This document shows positions 51,492 to 59,343 of a stretch of DNA of 64,000 bases, piece by piece (the stretch's first letter is position 1; each line of letters opens with the position of its first letter). The stretch spans positions 1-64,000 of the forward strand of contig NZ_CABJCG010000025.1 in the NCBI RefSeq assembly GCF_902364025.1. Direction: 5' to 3'. The translations under genes were made by a program, and so were the position numbers. This DNA is from Enterocloster lavalensis. GTDB lineage: Bacteria > Bacillota > Clostridia > Lachnospirales > Lachnospiraceae. The notes under the pieces are model-generated. The model saw nothing but the letters and a program-made list of their open reading frames with translations, did not search any database and had not been told where the DNA came from.

Positions 51492-53918
51492 TCAAACGGA
51501 AACCCGAAGGATCTCCTTGTTCTGCTCCACAAATTTCCTGATATTGGAAGCTCCGGCAAACTTCTGGACGATGCCGTCGTTCTCAAAATCCACCACCAGC
51601 GTGGGGGCCTGGAAAATGTTGAACTTCTCCGCCAGCTCCGGATGCTCCTCGGCGTCGATCACGCGGTAGTTCATGCCCTTTAAGAACTCCCTGGCAGCCT
51701 TGCAGTTGGGGCAGGTCTTGGTGGTGAACAGGAACAGGCCGGTATCCGCCTTCACCTCTCCCTTGGACGCCGCCTTCTGCTCCTCCGCATTGCAGCGGCT
51801 CTCCGGCTTGATGTGGGAGACGCCGTGTTTCAGCTTGGAACCGTGGATGTCGTAGTTGGTGCGGTTCTTGTACTCCTGGGTCTTTCCCTCGTTCCAGTTC
51901 TGCACCGGACGGTAGTATCCCGTAATCCGGCTGTAAACCTCCGCCTTGGCTCCGCAGACCGGGCAGGTGAAATGCTCGCCGGCCAGGTATCCGTGGGACT
52001 TACAGATGGAGTAAGTGGGCGACATGGTGTAGTAGGGCAGCTTGTAGTTCTCCGCAATGGTGCGTACCAGATTGGCGGCCGCCTTCCAGTCGGGCAGCTT
52101 CTCACCCAGGAACGCGTGGAACACCGTGCCGGAGGTGTACAGGGTCTGCAGTTCATCCTGGATGTCCAGGGCGTCGAACACATCCGCGGTGTAGTCCACC
52201 GGCAGATGGGAACTGTTGGTATAGTAGGGCGTATCCCCCTCGGCCCCGGCGGTGATGATGTCGGGATAATGCTTCTTGTCGTGCTTGGCCAGGCGGTAGG
52301 TGGTGGACTCAGCCGGGGTCGCCTCCAGGTTGTACAGGTCGCCGTACATCTCCTGGTAGTCGGACAGGCGCTCACGCATATGGTTTAAAACATCCCTGGT
52401 GAACTTCTGGCACTCCGGATCGGTCATATCCTTGCGCACCCACCTGGCGTTCAGTCCGGCCTCGTTCATGCCGATCAGGCCGATGGTGGAGAAGTGATTG
52501 GAAAATGTTCCCAGATACCGCTTGGTGTAGGGGTACAGGCCCTGATCCAGCAGCTTGGTGATCACTTCACGCTTGGTCTTTAAGGAGCGGGCGGACACGT
52601 CCATCATGTGGTCCAGGCGCTCGTAGAAATCCTTCTCATCCTTGGACAGGTAAGCGATGCGGGGCATATTGATGGTCACAACGCCCACGGAGCCGGTACT
52701 CTCGCCGGAGCCGAAGAAGCCGCCGGTTTTCTTGCGCAGCTCACGCAGGTCCAGGCGCAGGCGGCAGCACATGCTGCGCACGTCGCTGGGCTGCATATCG
52801 CTGTTGATATAGTTGGAGAAATACGGGGTGCCGTACTTGGCCGTCATCTCGAACAGCAGGCGGTTGTTCTCCGTATCGGACCAGTCGAAATCATTGGTAA
52901 TGGAGTAGGTGGGGATGGGGTACTGGAAGCCGCGCCCGTTGGCGTCGCCCTCGATCATGGTCTCGATGAAGGCCTTGTTGATCAGATCCATCTCCGCCTT
53001 GCAGTCCTTGTACTTGAAGTCCATCTCCTTGCCGCCCACGATTGCGTTCAGCTCCGCCAGATCATTGGGAACCGTCCAGTCCAGGGTGATGTTGGAGAAG
53101 GGAGCCTGGGTGCCCCAGCGGCTGGGGGTGTTCACGCCGTAGATAAAGGACTCGATGCACTTCTTAACCTCGGAGTAGCTTAAGTTGTCCACCTTCACAA
53201 AGGGGGCAAGGTATGTATCAAAGGAGGAGAACGCCTGGGCTCCGGCCCACTCGTTCTGCATAATGCCGAGGAAGTTGACCATCTGGTTGCACAGCACGGA
53301 CAGGTGCTTGGCCGGGGAGGAGGTGATCTTTCCGGTGATCCCGCCCAGTCCCTCCTGCAGAAGCTGCTTTAAGGACCAGCCCGCGCAGTAGCCGGTGAGC
53401 ATGGACAGATCGTGAATATGGATGTCCGCGTTCCGGTGGGCCTCCGCCACCTCGTGGTCGTAGATCTCGCTGAGCCAGTAGTTGGCCGTCACAGCGCCGG
53501 AATTGCTCAGGATCAGTCCGCCAACGGAGTAAGTCACGGTGGAATTCTCCTTCACACGCCAGTCCTCAACCTTCACATAGCTGTTCACCACGTCCTTGTA
53601 GTCCAGGATGGTGCTGTTCATGTTGCGGATTTTCTCGCGCTGTTTTCTATATAAAATGTATGCCTTCGCCACATCTGTGTAACCGGTCTGCTCCAGCACG
53701 TGCTCCACACTGTCCTGAATCTCCTCCACGGAAATACGGCCCTCCGTCATCTTGCCCTGGAAATCCGCGGTTACGCGCAGCGAAAGCAACTCCAGAATTT
53801 CGTTGTTATAATCCTTCTTCGTGGCCTTAAACGCCTTCTTGATCGCCTCGGTGATCTTGTTCAGGCTGAATTCGGCTATCTCCCCATCACGTTTCACAAC
53901 TTCAATCATTACAAACAT
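51492..53918 (-). CDS. nrdD: class III ribonucleotide reductase fused to a thioredoxin-like domain
   Basis: Oxygen-sensitive glycyl-radical reductase making dNTPs. 808 residues from ATG 53918; an ATG at 53909 has a better distance to AAGGAG and may be the real start. N-terminal ATP-cone (about 3-90, VVKRDGEIAEFSLNKITEAIKKA); catalytic barrel; CPVCG zinc pair; radical site SRITGYYRPV (Gly about 667). After a Lys/Glu linker a ~75-residue thioredoxin/glutaredoxin-like domain begins (LFLFTTKTCPNCKAAREFL, CxxC about 735), ending with APTLVVDFENDGIVQKFAGA. The built-in redoxin suggests a formate-independent, thiol-driven subtype. The NrdG activase is at 57 kb. Confidence 0.9.
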   Translation of the reverse strand: MFVMIEVVKRDGEIAEFSLNKITEAIKKAFKATKKDYNNEILELLSLRVTADFQGKMTEGRISVEEIQDSVEHVLEQTGYTDVAKAYILYRKQREKIRNMNSTILDYKDVVNSYVKVEDWRVKENSTVTYSVGGLILSNSGAVTANYWLSEIYDHEVAEAHRNADIHIHDLSMLTGYCAGWSLKQLLQEGLGGITGKITSSPAKHLSVLCNQMVNFLGIMQNEWAGAQAFSSFDTYLAPFVKVDNLSYSEVKKCIESFIYGVNTPSRWGTQAPFSNITLDWTVPNDLAELNAIVGGKEMDFKYKDCKAEMDLINKAFIETMIEGDANGRGFQYPIPTYSITNDFDWSDTENNRLLFEMTAKYGTPYFSNYINSDMQPSDVRSMCCRLRLDLRELRKKTGGFFGSGESTGSVGVVTINMPRIAYLSKDEKDFYERLDHMMDVSARSLKTKREVITKLLDQGLYPYTKRYLGTFSNHFSTIGLIGMNEAGLNARWVRKDMTDPECQKFTRDVLNHMRERLSDYQEMYGDLYNLEATPAESTTYRLAKHDKKHYPDIITAGAEGDTPYYTNSSHLPVDYTADVFDALDIQDELQTLYTSGTVFHAFLGEKLPDWKAAANLVRTIAENYKLPYYTMSPTYSICKSHGYLAGEHFTCPVCGAKAEVYSRITGYYRPVQNWNEGKTQEYKNRTNYDIHGSKLKHGVSHIKPESRCNAEEQKAASKGEVKADTGLFLFTTKTCPNCKAAREFLKGMNYRVIDAEEHPELAEKFNIFQAPTLVVDFENDGIVQKFAGASNIRKFVEQNKEILRVSV

Positions 53919-54091
53919 AACTCCTTTCGACCCTTGTCCGATGATAATGGCCCCCGGCTTTTATCCCATAAGACATAATGGCCCGCCGGCTACGCCGGCA
54001 GCCCATTCCATTTGCTCCGAAAATCCCCGGATCCACGATCCGTTGACGACAATCGGTGTTTCCGTCTCTCTGTCAGTCCGCCACTTCACCC

Positions 54092-54120
54092 ATTATAGCA
54101 GACCCAAAACAAAAACACAA
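54092..54120 (-). promoter_or_regulatory. promoter of nrdD (first copy)
   Basis: Minus strand TTGTGT (54115-54120), 17-base spacer, TATAAT (54092-54097). The -35 box lies inside one arm of the hairpin at 54112-54163. The leader to the start codon is about 165 bases. Confidence 0.6.
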
Positions 54121-54163
54121 TATCTATGATCAACTTTTTATGCCGATCAAGATATTGTGTTTT
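54112..54163. terminator. hflX terminator that overlaps NrdR-like boxes
   Basis: AAAACACAATATCT (54112-54125) pairs perfectly with AGATATTGTGTTTT (54150-54163), and TGATC/GATCA extends the stem. On the minus strand a T-rich run follows, suited to end hflX. The arms also fit the NrdR box ACACWATATATWGTGT at 12 of 16 positions each (54115-54130 and 54145-54160), 30 bases apart, at the nrdD promoter. The remaining 150 bases to nrdD hold nothing recognised. Confidence 0.6.
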
Positions 54164-54235
54164 ATTACCTCTGCTTATAATTCGCGGAAAGCCTTGTAGC
54201 TGCGTGGTTTGCGGGTGGTTAGACGTCTCTATCCA

Positions 54236-55519
54236 CTAATCCGCATACAATTTCCCAAACAACTCGGCCGGCACATACGCCTCCACCGCGATCCCGTCCT
54301 CCGTGTACTCCTCCTTCAGGAGCTGGCCGTACTTGCGGATGGTCTGGATCCGGCCGGCCTGGGAGTAGGGGTAAACCTTCTCCAGGTGAACCCGGCGGCG
54401 GCGGATGATCTGCTCCAGAATGCCGCACAGCTCGTCCAAGCCCTCCCCGGTCTTGGCCGAGATGCGCACCTGGTAGTCCGCGGAGAAATCTCTGGGCAGC
54501 TGGGCTAAAGGCCCGGCCTCGCCGGACTCCACCAGGGCTCTTAAGCGGTCCGTCTTGTTGAACACCGTGACCACCGTCTTGTCCACGATCTCCAAGTCCT
54601 TCAACGTCTCCCGCACCACGTGCATCTGCATGTCCATCTGCGGGTTGGAGCAGTCCACCACATGGAGGATGATATCGCTGTACTTGGCCTCCTCCAGGGT
54701 GCTCTTAAACGCCTCGATCAGGTGGTGGGGCAGCTTGCGGATAAAACCCACGGTGTCCGTCAGCAGAATCTGCTGGTCCCCCGGCAGGGTAAAGCTTCTG
54801 GTGGTGGGATCCAGGGTGGCGAACAGCTTGTCCTCCGCCAGGATATCCGCGTCAGTCAGATGGTTTAACAGGGTGGATTTACCCGCGTTGGTGTAGCCCA
54901 CGATGGCCGCGCTGACGGCGCAGCCCTGCTCCCGCTGCTGCCGGGTCACCTCACGGTGGCGTTTCACATCCTCCAACTCCGCTTTCAGCTGCCCGATGCG
55001 CTCGTGGATCAGGCGCCGGTCCACCTCCAGCTTCTTCTCGCCCGGTCCCCTGGTGCCGATGCCGCCGCCCAGGCGGGACAGGGAGGCGCGCATGCCCACC
55101 AGGCGCGCGGCCCGGTATTTGAGCTGGGCCAGCTCCACCTGGATCTTCCCCTCCCGGGTGTGGGCCCTGGAAGCGAAAATGTCCAGGATCACCATGGTGC
55201 GGTCCATCACCTTGGTGTCCAATGCCGCCTCCAGGTTCTTAAGCTGGGCGGGGCTCAGCTCGTCGTCGCAAACCACGCCGGTGGCGTCAAGCTCCCAGAC
55301 CAGATCCTTGACCTCCTCGATCTTACCCTTGCCCAGATACGTGCCCGGGTGCACCTTCTCGCGGTTCTGAATCACCTTGTCCACGGTCACGGCTCCGGCC
55401 GTTTTCACCAGCTCCGCCAGCTCCTTTAAGGAGGCCTCCGCGTCGTCCCCGTCCCCGGTGCTCACCGCGATCAGGACCACCCGCTCCTCAGTCTCTTTCA
55501 AATCAAATAATTCTGCCAT
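54236..55519 (-). CDS. hflX: ribosome-associated GTPase HflX
   Basis: 427 residues. N-terminal HflX domain with VIQNREKVHPGTYLGKGKIEE and VVCDDELSPAQLKNLE; a coiled-coil arm with RLGGGIGTRGPGEKKLEVDRR; then the G domain with Walker A GYTNAGKSTLLNHL (about 210-223), DPTTR, DTVGFIRKLPHHL and NKTD. HflX splits or rescues stalled ribosomes under stress. Downstream of the TPR gene by about 44 bases in the same direction. Confidence 0.92.
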   Translation of the reverse strand: MAELFDLKETEERVVLIAVSTGDGDDAEASLKELAELVKTAGAVTVDKVIQNREKVHPGTYLGKGKIEEVKDLVWELDATGVVCDDELSPAQLKNLEAALDTKVMDRTMVILDIFASRAHTREGKIQVELAQLKYRAARLVGMRASLSRLGGGIGTRGPGEKKLEVDRRLIHERIGQLKAELEDVKRHREVTRQQREQGCAVSAAIVGYTNAGKSTLLNHLTDADILAEDKLFATLDPTTRSFTLPGDQQILLTDTVGFIRKLPHHLIEAFKSTLEEAKYSDIILHVVDCSNPQMDMQMHVVRETLKDLEIVDKTVVTVFNKTDRLRALVESGEAGPLAQLPRDFSADYQVRISAKTGEGLDELCGILEQIIRRRRVHLEKVYPYSQAGRIQTIRKYGQLLKEEYTEDGIAVEAYVPAELFGKLYAD

Positions 55520-55562
55520 ACTACCTCTTATTCCGAATTTACCGCTCCGGCTGCCAAACGCC

Positions 55563-56480
55563 TTACCGGCTCTTTAAAAATGCGATCTCATGCTCCGCCC
55601 GCTCATCCGGTCCGAAGCTCTTATTGTACTCCTCGAACAGCTTCAGGGCTTCGTCGTACTTGTATAAGTATTCGCTGCACACCGCCCGGTTATACGAAAG
55701 TTCCCGAAGCAGCTCCCGATCCTCTGACGCCTTCACTTTCCCCTGGTCAAACGAATCAGCAGCGTCCTTGTAATTCTCTTCAGCCATCTGGCATAAACCC
55801 ATCTGCAAATAGATTTTCCCATCGTCCAGCCCATCCCTCAGCGCATTTTCGTACAGACTCATGGCCTGATCGTAGGCGCCCGTTTTCACGCAGGCCGCCC
55901 CGACGGACAGAAGCGCGTTCAAACGCCCCTCCACCGGCTTCTTTGCATCCCCGCCGGTCCGCTGCACATAGTCGTACAACTCCACCGCCTGGTCTGCATC
56001 GCCCATGGCCGCGCAGCACATGCTGGCCATGTACCAATACTGCAGATTTTTGGCGTCCCGCTCCATCAGAAGCTTGTAGCTGTAGTACGCCGCCTCGTAG
56101 TCCTCCAGGCGGTACTCCGCCTCAGCCCGGTAGCGCAGCACATCCACCGCCATCTCGCCGGTGTCCTTGTCCATCACAGCCAGCGCCTGGTCAAAATCCG
56201 CAATCGCCCCGGCAAAGTCCCCGGCATCCAGCTTTTCAATTCCCGCGGCCCGCAGCTCCCGCTGCTTGGACGTGGACATATTGCCAAGTACGCGCACAGT
56301 GGCGAAGGCCACCAGCACCACCAGCAAAATGCAGACCGCCCACGCGATAAGTCCCTTGACCAGCCGGTTCCTTCTCCTGCGCTTGCGCGCGGCCCGCCGT
56401 TCCCGGTCCAGGCGCGGATTCCGCCCCGAATCGTAGGGACGCCGCTCGCTGTAGCGGATATTTCCACTGTTTCTGCTCAT
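55563..56480 (-). CDS. membrane-anchored TPR protein
   Basis: 305 residues. A very basic N-terminus (residues 1-38), one membrane helix (about 43-65, LIAWAVCILLVVLVAFATVRVL), then five to six tetratricopeptide-like repeats (GDFAGAIADFDQALAVMDKD, EDYEAAYYSYKLLMERDAKN, GAYDQAMSLYENALRDGL). Probably extracytoplasmic or membrane-surface protein-protein contact. Starts three bases after the dut stop, so co-transcribed with dut. No specific role is known. Confidence 0.75.
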   Translation of the reverse strand: MSRNSGNIRYSERRPYDSGRNPRLDRERRAARKRRRRNRLVKGLIAWAVCILLVVLVAFATVRVLGNMSTSKQRELRAAGIEKLDAGDFAGAIADFDQALAVMDKDTGEMAVDVLRYRAEAEYRLEDYEAAYYSYKLLMERDAKNLQYWYMASMCCAAMGDADQAVELYDYVQRTGGDAKKPVEGRLNALLSVGAACVKTGAYDQAMSLYENALRDGLDDGKIYLQMGLCQMAEENYKDAADSFDQGKVKASEDRELLRELSYNRAVCSEYLYKYDEALKLFEEYNKSFGPDERAEHEIAFLKSR

Positions 56481-56483
56481 TTC

Positions 56484-56999
56484 CTACCTCGCATCCGTGC
56501 TGCCGAAGCCGCCGTTGCGCGTGCTTGTGCAATCGTCGTCCACCGTGATACCATAGGGGAGGAAAATACCCTGGGCAAAGGCCATTCCTGCGGCCAGCTC
56601 CACCGTTTTTCCCTCTCTGGAATCATTGGTCATCTTGATAAACATATGCCCTTCATTATCCGAATAAAAATAATCGCTGTCGATGATGCCCACGGTGTTG
56701 TTCAGCTGGAGGCGGTATTTAAAGCCCAGGCTGCTGCGCGGGAAAATGGACAGCACCCAGCCCTCCTCCATCTCAACCCGGACTCCAGTGGGGATTTTCA
56801 CGGACTCGCCCGGCGCGACGGTCACGGCGACCGGGGTAAAAAAGTCGTATCCCGCCGAACCGGCGGTGGCTCTGGCCGGAAGGCGGATCCCGTCATAGAC
56901 CGCCCGTGCCTCATCGGCAGACACTCCGCCGAAGGCGTCCGTCCAGTCCCCCAAAAATTGTTCAAAGCTTACCTTGTGAAATTTTGCAATTCTCTGCAT
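56484..56999 (-). CDS. dut: dUTP diphosphatase
   Basis: 171 residues; hydrolyses dUTP to dUMP, keeping uracil out of DNA. Trimeric dUTPase motifs are all visible: AGSAGYDFF (I), PRSSLGFK (II), GIIDSDYF (III), GMAFAQGIFLPYG (IV) and STRNGGFGSTD (V, Phe and Gly lid). The N-terminal ~45 residues (FHKVSFEQFLGDWTDAF) are an extension compared with the 140-150 residue bacterial enzyme. Next to nrdG, consistent with nucleotide metabolism. Confidence 0.92.
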   Translation of the reverse strand: MQRIAKFHKVSFEQFLGDWTDAFGGVSADEARAVYDGIRLPARATAGSAGYDFFTPVAVTVAPGESVKIPTGVRVEMEEGWVLSIFPRSSLGFKYRLQLNNTVGIIDSDYFYSDNEGHMFIKMTNDSREGKTVELAAGMAFAQGIFLPYGITVDDDCTSTRNGGFGSTDAR

Positions 57000-57055
57000 G
57001 TCTGTAACCTAACCTTTTCTGTATGATTCGAATCGTCCGCTCCATGGCGGCTGTC

Positions 57056-57550
57056 TCAGCTCCGGTCAAGGGTCACCGCCGCGCCGGTCAGAAGGGACCT
57101 CTGCACATCGATAACCCGCTGGTTGGAACTGCCCTTCCACTGGAGGCTGTTGTCCTTGAGCCCTGCCACGAACTCGCCGTCCACCACCACGTCCACCTTG
57201 CGGATACACGGCAGACCGCAGATCTCCTCCCAGTCGTAGCCGGTGTAAAGCCAGATGGTCTTTCCCGGAAAGCGGTCGCAGATCTCATCGATCAGCCGGC
57301 CGGTCTCCTCCCGGTTGTCCGGGTGCAGCGGGTCCCCGCCGCTTAAGGTGACCCCGGATACATAGTCTTTTTGAAGCTCCTCAAACAGCTCGTCCTTAGC
57401 CGCCTGGTCAAAGGGAATTCCGCCCCGGATATCCCAGGTCACCGGATTGTGGCATTCCGGACAGTTGTGGCTGCAGCCGGCAACCCAGAGTACCACCCGC
57501 AGCCCTTCCCCGTTGAGCATATCGTCCTTCGTGATATTGTGATAACGCAT
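57056..57550 (-). CDS. nrdG: anaerobic ribonucleotide reductase activating enzyme
   Basis: 164 residues, radical-SAM enzyme that installs the glycyl radical on NrdD. The cluster motif is CSHNCPEC (C-x3-C-x2-C, about residues 31-38); SGVTLSGGDPLHP is the SAM-binding GGD segment. One nrdG has to serve both nrdD genes of this window unless another exists elsewhere. It starts three bases after the mscL stop. Confidence 0.93.
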   Translation of the reverse strand: MRYHNITKDDMLNGEGLRVVLWVAGCSHNCPECHNPVTWDIRGGIPFDQAAKDELFEELQKDYVSGVTLSGGDPLHPDNREETGRLIDEICDRFPGKTIWLYTGYDWEEICGLPCIRKVDVVVDGEFVAGLKDNSLQWKGSSNQRVIDVQRSLLTGAAVTLDRS

Positions 57551-57553
57551 GAC

Positions 57554-58030
57554 TTACTCTCTCTCCGTTTCCTCAGATGTTTCCAGCAGAGAGGTACAAT
57601 GAGGGCAGCGCACCGCATTGATCGGAATCATGCTGCGGCAGTACGGGCATTCCTTCTGCGTGGGAGCGGCCGGCGCCTCCGGCTTCTTCCCCATGCTGCG
57701 CAGCTTATTGACCTGTTTCACCGTGATGAACACAACCAAAGCCATCAGCAGAAAGTTGATCGTCTGTGTGATAAAGGACCCGTAATTAATGGTAGCCACA
57801 GAAAGTTCCTTGGCCTCCGTCAGCGTAGCATATGTATTCCCATCCAACGCGATAAACATGTTGGTGAAATCCACCTTGCCGGTGATCAGGCTCAGAAGGG
57901 GCATAAAAATGTCGTTGACAAGCGAATTTACAATGGAAGTAAACGCGCTGCCGATAATCATGCCGACCGCCAGATCGATCATATTGCCCTTGAGGGCGAA
58001 CGCCTTAAACTCATCCAGAAACTTTTTCAT
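57554..58030 (-). CDS. mscL: large-conductance mechanosensitive channel with C-terminal zinc ribbon
   Basis: Start ATG 58030 with GGAGGG seven bases upstream. 158 residues. MscL core: KKFLDEFKAFALKGNMIDLAVGMIIGSAFTSIVNSLVNDIFMPLLS, second helix TQTINFLLMALVVFITVKQV and the RSMGKK tail. The extension after about residue 120 holds CPYC-x10-CPHC, a zinc ribbon not present in the classic ~136-residue channel. The core acts as an osmotic safety valve in the membrane. Confidence 0.92.
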   Translation of the reverse strand: MKKFLDEFKAFALKGNMIDLAVGMIIGSAFTSIVNSLVNDIFMPLLSLITGKVDFTNMFIALDGNTYATLTEAKELSVATINYGSFITQTINFLLMALVVFITVKQVNKLRSMGKKPEAPAAPTQKECPYCRSMIPINAVRCPHCTSLLETSEETERE

Positions 58031-58113
58031 TGTATATCCCTCCGTATTCATTGGTAGGGCCCGAAGGCCGCTTTTCTTAGTTTACCATACGGAAGATGAT
58101 TTTTCCACAAAAT

Positions 58114-58356
58114 TCAGTTATATTCATGTAGAAAGCGCTTCAGATCCTTGTGAAATTCCGAGAATCTGGCCAGCAGCGCATAGTATCCCCGAGACATCAA
58201 ATCCCGGCTGATCCCGTCGTAGACCGGATCCGTCATAGAGCGGATATGGAAAAATTCATAAAAATACTGATCCGGAATCTCATCCAGGTACTGTTTCAGT
58301 TCTTTTTTGTAATCCATAATCTCCTCTTGCTCCAGTTGTTCCAAAATCTTGTTCAT
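58114..58356 (-). CDS. small helical protein, function unknown
   Basis: 80 residues, strongly charged and helical (LEQLEQEEIMDYKKELKQYL, FSEFHKDLKRFLHEYN). GGGAGAAG lies before the ATG at 58356. No family recognised. It lies between mscL and two small regulators and has ordinary coding character, so it is probably real. Confidence 0.5.
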   Translation of the reverse strand: MNKILEQLEQEEIMDYKKELKQYLDEIPDQYFYEFFHIRSMTDPVYDGISRDLMSRGYYALLARFSEFHKDLKRFLHEYN

Positions 58357-58487
58357 CTCTTCTCCCTTTCATCATGCATATTTTATTTTGATGTGTTTCA
58401 CTATTAGAAGTGTTTGGCAATTAATATTTCCTTACAATCTAATAAACGCTTCAGTATTAGAAAATTCCATATCACGTGAGGTAAATA

Positions 58488-58748
58488 ATGAAAATATCTT
58501 ATAATTCGGAAACAAAGAAAAATTTGATAGGCGATACGATCCGCTCATTGCGGAAGCGGCGCGGCCTTTCCCAGCGGGCGCTGGCCGCCAAGCTGCAATT
58601 AAACGGCTATGATTTCAATGATCTGACCATACTCAGAATCGAAAAGGGCACTCGCCTGGTCACAGACATCGAGCTACGGGCCCTCTGCCATTTTTTCAAT
58701 GTGACTCCCAACGAAATGCTCAGTTTCGATGATACATCCACTCATTAA
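58488..58748 (+). CDS. Xre-family HTH regulator
   Basis: 86 residues. Helix-turn-helix about 15-70: IGDTIRSLRKRRGLSQRALAAKLQ, DLTILRIEKGTRLVTDIELRALCHFFNVTPNEML. The spaced -GYDFND- insert between helices 2 and 3 is typical of a Clostridial subgroup. GTGAGGT precedes the ATG. Target unknown; a second Xre gene follows. Confidence 0.8.
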   Translation: MKISYNSETKKNLIGDTIRSLRKRRGLSQRALAAKLQLNGYDFNDLTILRIEKGTRLVTDIELRALCHFFNVTPNEMLSFDDTSTH

Positions 58749-58889
58749 TCTCCCCTCCTACTATTTGATTACCCTAGATTATACACTATAAAGTGTCTAT
58801 TTGTACACGCTTTTTCAGTCTGATAATTAAACGGTTCCTGGGGTACAATAACCACGGGGTATCGTGAATTTTGTCTTGGTGGTGGAAGA

Positions 58890-59216
58890 ATGAGTTATGA
58901 ACTGGATCGGATTGAAGAACTGTGCAGAGAGCGCGGGTGGAGCCACTACAAGCTGGCAAAGGAAATGAATGATTCCGCAAATAACATAAGCAACCTCTTT
59001 CGCCGAACGACTACGCCCAGTATTGTCACTCTTCGACGTGTCTGTTCGGCCATGGGAATTACCATGGCCGAATTTTATAAGAGGGATGGAATCTCCACCG
59101 TGCTGACGGAAAACCAGAAGGCGCTTCTGGATCATTACAATGTCCTGGACTCGCGCAGCAAAGACAAGGCCATGGCCTACATCAAGGGACTGGCGGACGG
59201 CAGGCACGACGCCTGA
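58890..59216 (+). CDS. Xre-family HTH regulator
   Basis: 108 residues. HTH about 6-62 (ELCRERGWSHYKLAKEMNDSANNISNLFRRTTTPSIVTLRRVCSAMGITMAEFY) with a C-terminal helical tail (ENQKALLDHYNVLDSRSKDKAMAYIKGL) typical of phage-type small repressors. GGTGG lies before the ATG. Unrelated in detail to the preceding Xre gene. Ends before a bidirectional terminator shared with mgtE. Confidence 0.82.
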   Translation: MSYELDRIEELCRERGWSHYKLAKEMNDSANNISNLFRRTTTPSIVTLRRVCSAMGITMAEFYKRDGISTVLTENQKALLDHYNVLDSRSKDKAMAYIKGLADGRHDA

Positions 59217-59284
59217 AAACCGGGATAAAGGGCCGGGCACAGCCCCCCGGGAATGTGGGCGCAGCGTTTTGTCTCCATACAAAA

Positions 59285-59324
59285 AAGAGCGGCCGACGGT
59301 ATATCTGATTCCGTCGCCGCTCTT
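59285..59324. terminator. bidirectional terminator between xre gene and mgtE
   Basis: AAGAGCGGC-C-GACGG (59285-59299) pairs with CCGTC-GCCGCTCTT (59311-59324) with one bulged base; T-rich runs follow on both strands. Confidence 0.8.
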
Positions 59325-59343
59325 CTTTTATGCAATCCTGCCC

